Origin: Atherix ibis
Taxonomy: Eukaryota > Arthropoda > Insecta > Diptera > Athericidae
Assembly: GCA_958298945.1 (NCBI GenBank)
Contig: OY282610.1
Span: forward strand, 54,133,667-54,197,666
Length of the DNA stretch: 64,000 nucleotides
Direction of reading: 5' to 3'
Positions 10,339 through 23,160 of this stretch are shown here, in pieces. How positions within the stretch are numbered: the first letter of the stretch is position 1; each line of letters opens with the position of its first letter. A program made the position numbers and the translations under genes. A model generated the notes under the pieces. That model ran no database searches, had not been told where the DNA came from, and saw only the letters and a list, made by a program, of their open reading frames with translations.

Positions 10339-11657
10339 ATGAATTTTTTCTCAAAACCACCAACAAAAATTTATCCAGAAAGAATTTTCTCATTCCAATG
10401 AGAATAATATGAATTGGAGAAGCTTTGCCTGAAAGTGCACAATCATACCCCAAACAAACATCTCCAAAAAACCACCATTTTCATAGAGAAAAACAAATTT
10501 TAAGAGAAAGTGGACTCAGTGTAATAATTGTTGCCTCCTATTTTTTGAGAAAACTGGGTGCCTGGTGTAAAAATTGGATTTTCGTGAATATTGTCACAAA
10601 TTTTCGAATTTTTGTGGTTTTTTGCATATCTTTAGGTGGTCAATTTATTTTGCTTTCAGTAAATAAAAAATTTAATTTTAGGCAATTTTTTTTAATAGTG
10701 CTCACAAAAATTTATTCTGAAAGGATATTCCTTTTTCGATCAGGATAATATGGGTCTAGAAGGCTATGTTAAAGTGTATGTAATGAAACCATGAAACAAA
10801 TTGCCATTTTTATCCAAAAAAGCAAACTTTATTTTTAAAAAAATACAGCGAACTTTAGGTATTTTTTTTTAAAACGCCTGGAAAAAATTTTCCTGTAAGG
10901 ACTTTTTTAGTCCGATCAGGATAATAAGAATAATTTTTAGTTTCACATATGTATGCGCATTAACATCATTAAACAAATTTTCGAAAAAATTTCCTTTTTC
11001 ATAGAAAAATAGAAATTTAAAAAAAAATTTAATGATCTTTTGGCAAATTTTTCTCAAAACTCCCACCGAAATTTATCGTGACATGTCATTTTCCTTCCAA
11101 TCATTATATTAAGAGTCATAGAAGGTTTGCCTGAAAGTGTGCAATGACACCACAAAATAAATTCTAAAAAACCTTAATTTTTATACAAAGCTTTGCCTGA
11201 AAGTACGCAATGACACCATAAAAACAATTCTAAAAACCTTAATTTGTATACAAAAAAAAAACGAATTTTAGGAAAGAAAACTATAAATTTTATGAATTTT
11301 TTCTCAAAATCACCAACAAAAATTTATCCAGAAAGGATATTCTCATTCCAATCGAGAAAATATGCATTGGAGAAGCTTTGCCTAAAAGTACGCAATGACA
11401 CCATAAAAACCGTTCTAAAAACCTTAATTTTTATACAAAAAAAACGAATTTTAATAAAGAAAACAATTAATTTTATGAATTTTTTCTCAAAATCACCAAC
11501 AAAAATTTATCCAGAAAGGATATTCTCATTCCAATCGAGAAAATATGCATTGGAGAAGCTTTGCCTAAAAGTACGCAATGACACCATAAAAACCGTTCTA
11601 AAAACCTTAATTTTTATACAAAAAAAATGAATTTTAAGGAAGAAAACCATAAATTTT
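10339..11657 (+). repeat. HOR unit 7: anchor with deletion junction + 2 monomers and a partial one
   Basis: L, D1, D2 and D3 are complete. D4 ends early, near 11189, where TTTTTATACAAA joins GCTTTGCCTGAAAG from the middle of an M. Two complete M follow (from 11292 and 11475). The unit is 119 bp shorter than the three-monomer length, so about two thirds of a monomer was lost at this junction. Other marks: ATGGGTCTAG near 10750 and AATTTTTAG near 10931. Confidence 0.9.
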
Positions 11658-12542
11658 ATGAATTTTTTCTCAAAACCACCAACAAAAATTTATCCAGAAA
11701 GAATTTTCTCATTCCAATGAGAATAATATGAATTGGAGAAGCTTTGCCTGAAAGTGCACAATTATACCCCAAACAAACATCTCCAAAAAACCACCATTTT
11801 CATAGATAAAAACAAATTTTAAGAGAAAGTGGACTCAGTGTAATAATTGTTGCCTCCTATTTTTTGAGAAAACTGGGTGCCTGGTGTAAAAATTGGATTT
11901 TCGTGAATATTGTCACAAATTTTCGAATTTTGGTGGTTTTTTGCATATCTTTAGGTGGTCAATTTATTTTGCTTTCAGTAAATAAAAAATTTAATTTTAG
12001 GCAATTTTTTTTTAATAGTGCTCACAAAAATTTATTCTGAAAGGATATTCCTTTTTCGATCAGGATAATATGGATCTAGAAGGCTATGTTAAAGTGTATG
12101 TAATGAAACCATGAAACAAATTGCCATTTTTATCCAAAAAAGCAAACTTTATTTTTAAAAAAATACAGCGAACTTTAGGTATTTTTTTTTAAAACGCCTG
12201 GAAAAAATTTTCCTGTAAGGACTTTTTTAGTCCGATCAGGATAATAAGAATAATTATTAGTTTCACATATGTATGCGCATTAACATCATTAACAAATTTT
12301 CGAAAAAATTTCCTTTTTCATAGAAAAATAGAAATTTAAAAAAAAATTTAATGATCTTTTGGCAAATTTTTCTCAAAACTCCCACCGAAATTTATCGTGA
12401 CATGTCATTTTCCTTCCAATCATTATATTAAGAGTCATAGAAGGTTTGCCTGAAAGTGTGCAATGACACCATAAAAACAATTCTAAAAACCTAAATTTTT
12501 ATACAAAAAAAATGAATTTTAAGAAAGAAAACCATAAATTTT
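11658..12542 (+). repeat. HOR unit 8: anchor only, no canonical monomers
   Basis: 885 bp, the shortest unit. D4 runs directly into the tail of an anchor-adjoining monomer (GTGTGCAATGACACCATAAAAAC near 12457, in place of CACCACAAAATAAATTC) and then into the next L at 12543. Marks shared with unit 9: AATTATACCCC, CATAGATAAAAAC (an in-frame stop in the 98-codon frame) and TTTGGTGGTTTT. It also has a small deletion CATTAACAAATT near 12289. Confidence 0.92.
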
Positions 12543-14349
12543 ATGAATTTTTTCTCAAAACCACCAACAAAAATTTATCCAGAAAGAATTTTCTCATTCC
12601 AATGAGAATAATATGAATTGGAGAAGCTTTGCCTGAAAGTGCACAATTATACCCCAAACAAACATCTCCAAAAAACCACCATTTTCATAGATAAAAACAA
12701 ATTTTAAGAGAAAGTGGACTCAGTGTAATAATTGTTGCCTCCTATTTTTTGAGAAAACTGGGTGCCTGGTGTAAAAATTGGATTTTCGTGAATATTGTCA
12801 CAAATTTTCGAATTTTGGTGGTTTTTTGCATATCTTTAGGTGGTCAATTTATTTTGCTTTCAGTAAATAAAAAATTTAATTTTAGGCAATTTTTTTTTAA
12901 TAGTGCTCACAAAAATTTATTCTGAAAGGATATTCCTTTTTCGATCAGGATAATATGGATCTAGAAGGCTATGTTAAAGTGTATGTAATGAAACCATGAA
13001 ACAAATTGCCATTTTTATCCAAAAAAGCAAACTTTATTTTTAAAAAAATACAGCGAACTTTAGGTATTTTTTTTTAAAACGCCTGGAAAAAATTTTCCTG
13101 TAAGGACTTTTTTAGTCCGATCAGGATAATAAGAATAATTATTAGTTTCACATATGTATGCGCATTAACATCATTAAACAAATTTTCGAAAAAATTTCCT
13201 TTTTCATAGAAAAATAGAAATTTAAAAAAAAATTTAATGATCTTTTGGCAAATTTTTCTCAAAACTCCCACCGAAATTTATCGTGACATGTCATTTTCCT
13301 TCCAATCATTATATTAAGAGTCATAGAAGGTTTGCCTGAAAGTGTGCAATGACACCATAAAAACAATTCTAAAAACCTTAATTTGTATACAAAAAAAAAC
13401 GAATTTTAAGAAAGAAAACTATAAATTTTATGAATTTTTTCTCAAAATCACCAACAAAAATTTATCCAGAATGGATATTCTCATTCCAATCGAGAAAATA
13501 TGTATTGGAGAAGCTTTGCCTGAAAGTACGCAATGACACCATAAAAACAATTCTAAAAACCTTAATTTGTATACAAAAAAAAAACGAATTTTAGGAAAGA
13601 AAACTATAAATTTTATGAATTTTTTCTCAAAATCACCAACAAAAATTTATCCAGAAAGGATATTCTCATTCCAATCGAGAAAATATGCATTGGAGAAGCT
13701 TTGCCTAAAAGTACGCAATGACACCATAAAAACCGTTCTAAAAACCTTAATTTTTATACAAAAAAAAACGAATTTTAAGAAAGAAAACCATAAATTTTAT
13801 GAATTTTTTCTCAAAATCACCAACAAAAATTTATCCAGAAATGATATTCTCATTCCAATCGAGAAAATATGCATTGGAGAAGCTTTGCCTGAAAGTACGC
13901 AATGACACCATAAAAACAATTCTAAAAACCTTAATTTTTATACAAAAAAAAATGAATTTTAAGAAAGAAAACCATAAATTTTATGAATTTTTTCTCAAAA
14001 CCACCAACAAAAATTTATCCAGAAAGGATATTCTCATTCCAATCGAGAAAATATGCATTGGAGAAGCTTTGCCTAAAAGTACGCAATGACACCATAAAAA
14101 CCGTCTTAAAACCCTTAATTTTTATACAAAAAAAAACGAATTTTAAGAAAGAAAACCATAAATTTTATGAATTTTTTCTCAAAATCACCAACAAAAATTT
14201 ATCCAGAAATGATATTCTCATTCCAATCGAGAAAATATGCATTGGAGAAGCTTTGCCTGAAAGTACGCAATGACACCATAAAAACAATTCTAAAAACCTT
14301 AATTTTTATACAAAAAAAATGAATTTTAAGAAAGAAAACCATAAATTTT
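12543..14349 (+). repeat. HOR unit 9: anchor + 5 monomers
   Basis: Anchor 12543-13429, run 13430-14349. D4 is again chimeric, switching to canonical M sequence at GTGTGCAATGACACCATAAAAAC near 13349. The anchor shares the unit 8 marks, so units 8 and 9 are recent tandem copies. The first M has CCAGAATGGATATTC near 13465. The run has a repeated pair of the GCATTGG/CCGTTC and GAAATGATATT classes, with CCGTCTTAAAACCC near 14101. Confidence 0.91.
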
Positions 14350-15786
14350 ATGAATTTTTTCTCAAAACCACCAACAAAAATTTATCCAGAAAGAATTTTC
14401 TCATTCCAATGAGAATAATATGAATTGGAGAAGCTTTGCCTGAAAGTGCACAATCATACCCCAAACAAACATCTCCAAAAAACCACCATTTTCATAGAGA
14501 AAAACAAATTTTAAGAGAAAGTGGACTCAGTGTAATAATTGTTGCCTCCTATTTTTTGAGAAAACTGGGTGCCTGGTGTAAAAATTGGATTTTCGTGAAT
14601 ATTGTCACAATTTTTCGAATTTTTGTGGTTTTTTGCATATCTTTAGGTGGTCAATTTATTTTGCTTTCAGTAAATAAAAAATTTAATTTTAGGCAATTTT
14701 TTTTTAATAGTGCTCACAAAAATTTATTCTGAAAGGATATTCCTTTTTCGATCAGGATAATATGGATCTAGAAGGCTATGTTAAAGTGTATGTAATTAAA
14801 CCATGAAACAAATTGCCATTTTTATCCAAAAAAGCAAACTTTATTTTTAAAAAAATACAGCGAACTTTAGGTATTTTTTTTAAAACGCCTGGAAAAAATT
14901 TTCCTGTAAGGACTTTTTTAGTCCGATCAGGATAATAAGAATAATTATTAGTTTCACATATGTATGCGCATTAACATCATTAAACAAATTTTCGAAAAAA
15001 TTTCCTTTTTCATAGAAAAATAGAAATTTAAAAAAAAATTTCATGATCTTTTGGCAAATTTTTCTCAAAACTCCCACCGAAATTTATCGTGACATGTCAT
15101 TTTCCTTCCAATCATTATATTAAGAGTTATCGAAGGTTTGCCTGAAAGTGTGCAATGACACCACAAAATAAATTCTAAAAAACCTTAATTTTTATGCAAA
15201 AAAAACGAATTTTAATAAAGAAAACAATTAATTTTATGAATTTTTTCTCAAAATCACCAACAAAAATTTATCCAGAAAGGATATTCTCATTACAATCGAG
15301 AAAATATGTATTGGAGAAGCTTTGCCTGAAAGTACGCAATGACACCATAAAAACAATTCTAAAAACCTTAATTTGTATACAAAAAAAAAACGAATTTTAA
15401 TAAAGAAAACAATTAATTTTATGAATTTTTTCTCAAAATCACCAACAAAAATTTATCCAGAAAGGATATTCTCATTCCAATCGAGAAAATATGCATAGGA
15501 GAAGCTTTGCCTAAAAGTACGCAATGACACCATAAAAACCGTTCTAAAAACCTTAATTTTTATACAAAAAAAACGAATTTTAAGAAAGAAAACCATAAAT
15601 TTTATGAATTTTTTCTCGAAATCACCAACAAAAATTTATCCAGAAATGATATTCTCATTCAAATCGAGAAAATATGCATTGGAGAAGCTTTGCCTGAAAG
15701 TACGCAATGACACCATAAAAACAATTCCAAAAACCTTAATTTTTATACAAAAAAAATGAATTTTAAGAAAGAAAACCATAAATTTT
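14350..15786 (+). repeat. HOR unit 10: anchor + 3 monomers
   Basis: Anchor 14350-15235, run 15236-15786. Private marks: GTCACAATTTTTCG near 14604 (also in unit 36), GTAATTAAACC near 14792, TTTCATGATC near 15039 and AGTTATCGAAGG near 15125. M1 has CATTACAATCG and the next M has GCATAGGAG (about 15491). These monomer marks and TTATCGAAGG recur in unit 11. Confidence 0.91.
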
Positions 15787-17221
15787 ATGAATTTTTTCTC
15801 AAAACCACCAACAAAAATTTATCCAGAAAGAATTTTCTCATTCCAATGAGAATAATATGAATTGGAGAAGCTTTGCCTGAAAGTGCACAATTATACCCCC
15901 AAAAAACATCTCCAAAAAACCACCATTTTCATAGAGAAAAACAAATTTTAAGAGAAAGTGGACTCAGTGTAATAATTGTTGCCTCCTATTTTTTGAGAAA
16001 ACTGGGTGCCTGGTGTAAAAATTGGATTTTCGTGAATATTGTCACAAATTTTCGAATTTTTGTGGTTTTTTTCATATCTTTAGGTGGTCAATTTATTTTG
16101 CTTTCAGTAAATAAAAAATTTAATTTTAGGCAATTTTTTTTAATAGTGCTCACAAAAATTTATTCTGAAAGGATATTCCTTTTTCGATCAGGATAATATG
16201 GATCTAGAAGGCTATGTTAAAGTGTATGTAATGAAACCATGAAACAAATTGCCATTTTTATCCAAAAAAGCAAACTTTATTTTTAAAAAAATACAGCGAA
16301 CTTTAGGTATTTTTTTTAAAACGCCTGGAAAATATTTTCCTGTAAGGACTTTTTTAGTCCGATCAGGATAATAAGAATAATTATTAGTTTCACATATGTA
16401 TGCGCATTAACATCATTAAACAAATTTTCGAAAAAATTTCCTTTTTCATAGAAAAATAGAAATTTAAAAAAAATTTAATGATCTTTTGGCAAATTTTTCT
16501 CAAAACTCCCACCGAAATTTATCGTGACATGTCATTTTCCTTCCAATCATTATATTAAGAGTTATCGAAGGTTTGCCTGAAAGTGTGCAATGACACCACA
16601 AAATAAATTCTAAAAAACCTTAATTTTTATACAAAAAAAAACGAATTTTAATAAAGAAAACAATTAATTTTATGAATTTTTTCTCAAAATCACCAACAAA
16701 AATTTATCCAGAAAGGATATTCTCATTACAATCGAGAAAATATGTATTGGAAAAGCTTTGCCTGAAAGTACGCAATGACACCATAAAAACAATTCTAAAA
16801 ACCTTAATTTGTATACAAAAAAAAACGAATTTTAATAAAGAAAACAATTAATTTTATGAATTTTTTCTCAAAATCACCAACAAAAATTTATCCAGAAAGG
16901 ATATTCTCATTCCAATCGAGAAAATATGCATAGGAGAAGCTTTGCCTAAAAGTACGCAATGACACCATAAAAACCGTTCTAAAAACCTTAATTTTTATAC
17001 AAAAAAAACGAATTTTAAGAAAGAAAACCATAAATTTTATGAATTTTGTCTCAAAATCACCAACAAAAATTTATCCAGAAATGATATTCTCATTCCAATC
17101 GAGAAAATATGCATTGGAGAAGCTTTGCCTGAAAGTACGCAATGACACCATAAAAACAATTCTAAAAACCTTAATTTTTATACAAAAAAAATGAATTTTA
17201 AGAAAGAAAACCATAAATTTT
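15787..17221 (+). repeat. HOR unit 11: anchor + 3 monomers
   Basis: Anchor 15787-16671, run 16672-17221. It is a sister of unit 10: TTATCGAAGG (about 16562), CATTACAATCG (about 16726) and GCATAGGAG (about 16928). The L/D1 part has AATTATACCCCC near 15889 and GGTTTTTTTCATATC near 16064, the latter shared with unit 12. D3 has GGAAAATATTTTCC near 16327 and a shorter A-tract near 16467. Confidence 0.91.
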
Positions 17222-18843
17222 ATGAATTTTTTCTCAAAACCACCAACAAAAATTTATCCAGAAAGAATTTTCTCATTCCAATGCGAATAATATGAATTGG
17301 AGAAGCTTTGCCTGAAAGTGCACAATTATACCCCAAACAAACATCTCCAAAAAACCACCATTTTCATAGAGAAAAACAAATTTTAAGAGAAAGTGGACTC
17401 AGTGTAATAATTGTTGCCTCCTATTTTTTGAGAAAACTGGGTGCCTGGTGTAAAAATTGGATTTTCGTGAATATTGTCACAAATTTTCGAATTTTTGTGG
17501 TTTTTTTCATATCTTTAGGTGGTCAATTTATTTTGCTTTCAGTAAATAAAAAATTTAATTTTAGGCAATTTTTTTTTAATAGTGCTCACAAAAATTTATT
17601 CTGAAAGGATATTCCTTTTTCGATCAGGATAATATGGATCTAGAAGGCTATGTTAAAGTGTATGTAATGAAACCATGAAACAAATTGCCATTTTTATCCA
17701 AAAAAGCAAACTTTATTTTTAAAAAAATACAGCGAACTTTAGGTATTTTTTTTTAAAACGCCTGGAAAAAATTTTCCTGTAAGGACTTTTTTAGTCCGAT
17801 CAGGATAATAAGAATAATTATTAGTTTCACATATGTATGCGCATTAACATCATTAATTAAATTTTCGAAAAAATTTCCTTTTTCATAGAAAAATAGAAAT
17901 TTAAAAAAAAATTTAATGATCTTTTGGCAAATTTTTCTCAAAACTCCCACCGAAATTTATCGTGACATGTCATTTTCCTTCCAATCATTATATTAAGAGT
18001 CATAGAAGGTTTGCCTGAAAGTGTGCAATGACACCACAAAATAAATTCTAAAAAACCTTAATTTTTATACAAAAAAAACGAATTTTAATAAAGAAAACAA
18101 TTAATTTTATGAATTTTTTCTCAAAATCACCAACAAAAATTTATCCAGAAAGGATATTCTCATTCCAATCGAAAAAATATGTATTGGAGAAGCTTTGCCT
18201 GAAAGTACGCAATGACACCATAAAAACAATTCTAAAAACCTTAATTTGTATACAAAAAAAAACGAATTTTAAGAAAGAAAACTATAAATTTTATGAATTT
18301 TTTCTCAAAATCACCAACAAAAATTTATCCAGAAAGGATATTCTCATTCCAATCGAGAAAATATGTATTGAAAAAGCTTTGCCTAAAAGTACGCAATGAC
18401 ACCATAAAAACAATTCTAAAAACCTTAATTTGTATACAAAAAAAAACGAATTTTAGGAAAGAAAACTATAAATTTTATGAATTTTTTCTCAAAATCACCA
18501 ACAAAAATTTATCCAGAAAGGATATTCTCATTCCAATCGAAAAAATATGCATTGGAGAAGCTTTGCCTAAAAGTACGCAATGACACCATAAAAACCGTTC
18601 TAAAAACCTTAATTTTTATACAAAAAAAAACGAATTTTAAGAAAGAAAACCATAAATTTTATGAATTTTTTCTCAAAATCACCAACAAAAATTTATCCAG
18701 AAATGATATTCTCATTCCAATCGAGAAAATATGCATTGGAGAAGCTTTGCCTGAAAGTACGCAATGACACCATAAAAACAATTCTAAAAACCTTAATTTT
18801 TATACAAAAAAAATGAATTTTAAGAAAGAAAACCATAAATTTT
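17222..18843 (+). repeat. HOR unit 12: anchor + 4 monomers
   Basis: Anchor 17222-18108, run 18109-18843. Marks: AATGCGAATAAT near 17281, AATTATACCCC, GTTTTTTTCATATC (shared with unit 11) and CATTAATTAAATTTTC near 17851. The M classes are in the modal order; the second M has TGTATTGAAAAAGC near 18364. Confidence 0.92.
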
Positions 18844-20464
18844 ATGAATTTTTTCTCAAAACCACCAACAAAAATTTATCCAGAAAGAATTTTCTCATTC
18901 CAATGAGAATAATATGAATTGGAGAAGCTTTGCCTGAAAGTGCACAATCATACCCCAAACAAACATCTCCAAAAACCACCATTTTCATAGAGAAAAACAA
19001 ATTTTAAGAGAAACTGGACTCAGTGTAATAATTGTTGCCTCCTATTTTTTGAGAAAACTGGGTGCCTGGTGTAAAAATTGGATTTTCGTGAATATTGTCA
19101 CAAATTTTCGAATTTTTGTGGTTTTTTGCATATCTTTAGGTGGTCAATTTATTTTGCTTTCAGTAAATAAAAAATTTAATTTTAGGCAATTTTTTTTTAA
19201 TAGTGCTCACAAAAATTTATTCTGAAAGGATATTCCTTTTTCGATCAGGATAATATGGATCTAGAAGGCTATGTTAAAGTGTATGTAATGAAACCATGAA
19301 ACAAATTGCCATTTTTATCCAAAAAAGCAAACTTTATTTTTAAAAAAATACAGCGAACTTTAGGTATTTTTTTTTAAAACGCCTGGAAAAAATTTTCCTG
19401 TAAGGACTTTTTTAGTCCGATCAGGATAATAAGAATAATTATTAGTTTCACATATGTATGCGCATTAACATCATTAAACAAATTTTCGAAAAAATTTCCT
19501 TTTTCATAGAAAAATAGAAATTTAAAAAAAAATTTAATGATCTTTTGGCAAATTTTTCTCAAAACTCCCACCGAAATTTATCGTGACATGTCATATTGCT
19601 TCCAATCATTATATTAAGAGTCATCGAAGGTTTGCCTGAAAGTGTGCAATGACACCACAAAATAAATTCTAAAAAACCTTAATTTTTATACAAAAAAAAC
19701 GAATTTTAATAAAGAAAACAATTAATTTTATGAATTTTTTCTCAAAATCACCAACAAAAATTTATCCAGAAAGGATATTCTCATTCCAATCGAGAAAACA
19801 TGTATTGGAGAAGCTTTGCCTGAAAGTACGCAATGACACCATAAAAACAATTCTAAAAACCTTAATTTGTATACAAAAAAAAAACGAATTTTAGGAAAGA
19901 AAACTATAAATTTTATGAATTTTTTCTCAAAATCACCAACAAAAATTTATCCAGAAAGGATATTCTCATTCCAATCGAGAAAATATGCATTGGAGAAGCT
20001 TTGCCTAAAAGTACGCAATGACACCATAAAAACCGTTCTAAAAACCTTAATTTTTATACAAAAAAAAACGAATTTTAATAAAGAAAACAATTAATTTTAT
20101 GAATTTTTTCTCAAAATCACCAACAAAAATTTATCCAGAAAGGATATTCTCATTCCAATCGAAAAAATATGCATTGGAGAAGCTTTGCCTAAAAGTACGC
20201 AATGACACCATAAAAACCGTTCTAAAAACCTTAATTTTTATACAAAAAAAACGAATTTTAAGAAAGAAAACCATAAATTTTATGAATTTTTTCTCAAAAT
20301 CACCAACAAAAATTTATCCAGAAATGATATTCTCATTCCAATCGAGAAAATATGCATTGGAGAAGCTTTGCCTGAAAGTACGCAATGACACTATAAAAAC
20401 AATTCTAAAAACCTTAATTTTTATACAAAAAAAATGAATTTTAAGAAAGAAAACCATAAATTTT
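18844..20464 (+). repeat. HOR unit 13: anchor + 4 monomers
   Basis: Anchor 18844-19729, run 19730-20464. Marks: one A fewer in CTCCAAAAACCACC near 18967 (frameshifts the 98-codon frame), GAAACTGGAC near 19011, TCATATTGCTTCC near 19591, CATCGAAGG near 19622, GAAAACATGTATTGG near 19794 and GACACTATAAAAAC near 20388. Most of these recur in unit 23 exactly 15,846 bp downstream. Confidence 0.92.
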
Positions 20465-22089
20465 ATGAATTTTTTCTCAAAACCACCAACAAAAATTTAT
20501 CCAGAAAGAATTTTCTCATTCCAATGAGAATGATATGAATTGGAGAAGCTTTGCCTGAAAGTGCACAATCATACCCCAAACAAACATCTCCAAAAAACCA
20601 CCATTTTCATAGAGAAAAACAAATTTTAAGAGAAAGTGGACTCAGTGTAATAATTGTTGCCTCCTATTTTTTGAGAAAACTGGGTGCCTGGTGTAAAAAT
20701 TGGATTTTCGTGAATATTGTCACAAATTTTCGAATTTTTGTGGTTTTTTGCATATCTTTAGGTGGTCAATTTATTTTGCTTTCAGTAAATAAAAAATTTA
20801 ATTTTAGGCAATTTTTTTTTAATAGTGCTCACAAAAATTTATTCTGAAAGGATATTCCTTTTTCGATCAGGATAATATGGATCTAGAAGGCTATGTTAAA
20901 GTGTATGTAATGAAACCATGAAACAAATTGCCATTTTTATCCAAAAAAGCAAACTTTATTTTTAAAAAAATACAGCGAACTTTAGGTATTTTTTTTTAAA
21001 ACGCCTGGAAAAAATTTTCCTGTAAGGACTTTTTTAGTCCGATCAGGATAATAAGAATAATTATTAGTTTCACATATGTATGCGCATTAACATCATTAAA
21101 CAAATTTTCGAAAAAATTTCCTTTTTAATAGAAAAATAGAAATTTAAAAAAAAATTTAATGATCTTTTGGCAAATTTTTCTCAAAACTCCCACCGAAATT
21201 TATCGTGACATGTCATTTTCCTTCCAATCATTATATTAAGAGTCATCGAAGGTTTGCCTGAAAGTGTGCAATGACACCACAAAATAAATTCTAAAAAACC
21301 TTAATTTTTATACAAAAAAAACGAATTTTAATAAAGAAAACAATTAATTTTATGAATTTTTTCTCAAAATCACCAACAAAAATTTATCCAGAAAGGATAT
21401 TCTCATTCCAATCGAGAAAATATGTAATTGAGAAGCTTTGCCTGAAAGTACGCAATGACACCATAAAAACAATTCTAAAAACCTTAATTTGTATACAAAA
21501 AAAAAACGAATTTTAAGAAAGAAAACTATAAATTTTATGAATTTTTTCTCAAAATCACCAACAAAAATTTATCCAGAAAGGATATTCTCATTCCAATCGA
21601 GAAAATATGTATTGGAGAAGCTTTGCCTAAAAGTACGCAATGACACCATAAAAACAATTCTAAAAACCTTAATTTGTATACAAAAAAAAAACGAATTTTA
21701 GGAAAGAAAACTATAAATTTTATGAATTTTTTCTCAAAATCACCAACAAAAATTTATCCAGAAAGGATATTCTCATTCCAATCGAAAAAATATGCATTGG
21801 AGAAGCTTTGCCTAAAAGTACGCAATGACACCATAAAAACCGTTCTAAAAACCTTAATTTTTATACAAAAAAAAACGATTTTTAAGAAAGAAAACCATAA
21901 ATTTTATGAATTTTTTCTCAAAATCACCAACAAAAATTTATCCAGAAATGATATTCTCATTCCAATCGAGAAAATATGCATTGGAGAAGCTTTGCCTGAA
22001 AGTACGCAATGACACCATAAAAACAATTCTAAAAACCTTAATTTTTATACAAAAAAAAATGAATTTTAAGAAAGAAAACCATAAATTTT
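20465..22089 (+). repeat. HOR unit 14: anchor + 4 monomers
   Basis: Anchor 20465-21351, run 21352-22089. Marks: GAATGATATGAATTGG near 20527, CTTTTTAATAGAAAAA near 21121 and CATCGAAGG near 21244; the last two recur in unit 24. M1 has GTAATTGAGAAGC near 21424. The third M tail has ACGATTTTTAAG near 21876, also seen in units 25 and 26. Confidence 0.92.
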
Positions 22090-23160
22090 ATGAATTTTTT
22101 CTCAAAACCACCAACAAAAATTTATCCAGAAAGAATTTTCTCATTCCAATGAGAATAATATGAATTGGAGAAGCTTTGCCTGAAAGTGCACAATCATACC
22201 CCAAACAAACATCTCCAAAAAACCACCATTTTCATAGAGAAAAACAAATTTTAAGAGAAAGTGGACTCAGTGTAATAATTGTTGCCTCCTATTTTTTGAG
22301 AAAACTGGGTGCCTGGGGTAAAAATTGGATTTTCGTGAATATTGTCACAAATTTTAGAATTTTTGTGGTTTTTTGCATATCTTTGGGTGGTCAATTTATT
22401 TTGCTTTCAGTAAATAAAAAATTTAATTTTAGGCAATTTTTTTTTAATAGTGCTCACAAAAATTTATTCTGAAAGGATATTCCTTTTTCGATCAGGATAA
22501 TATGGATCTAGAAGGCTATGTTAAAGTGTATGTAATGAAACCATGAAACAAATTGCCATTTTTATCCAAAAAAGCAAACTTTATTTTTAAAAAAATACAG
22601 CGAACTTTAGGTATTTTTTTTTAAAACGCCTGGAAAAATTTTTCCTGTAAGGACTTTTTTAGTCCGATCAGGATAATAAGAATAATTATTAGTTTCACAT
22701 ATGTATGCGCATTAACATCATTAAACAAATTTTCGAAAAAATTTCCTTTTTCATAGAAAAATAGAAGTTTAAAAAAAAATTTAATGATCTTTTGGCAAAT
22801 TTTTCTCAAAACTCCCACCGAAATTTATCGTGACATGTCATTTTCCTTCCAATCATTATATTAAGAGTCATAGAAGGTTTGCCTGAAAGTGTGCAATGAC
22901 ACCACAAAATAAATTCTAAAAAACCTTAATTTTTATACAAAAAAAAACGAATTTTAATAAAGAAAACAATTAATTTTATGAATTTTTTCTCAAAATCACC
23001 AACAAAAATTTATCCAGAAAGGATATTCTCATTCCAATCGAGAAAATATGTATTGGAGAAGCTTTGCCTGAAAGTACGCAATGACACCATAAAAACAATT
23101 CTAAAAACCTTAATTTTTATACAAAAAAAATGAATTTTAGGAAAGAAAACTATAAATTTT
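22090..23160 (+). repeat. HOR unit 15: anchor + 1 monomer
   Basis: Anchor 22090-22977, one M (22978-23160). Marks: GCCTGGGGTAAAAA near 22311, ATTTTAGAATTTTTG near 22352, CTTTGGGTGG near 22381, perfect GGAAAAATTTTTCC near 22632 and TAGAAGTTTAAAA near 22762. The GGGG and GAAGTTT marks continue in unit 16. Confidence 0.91.
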
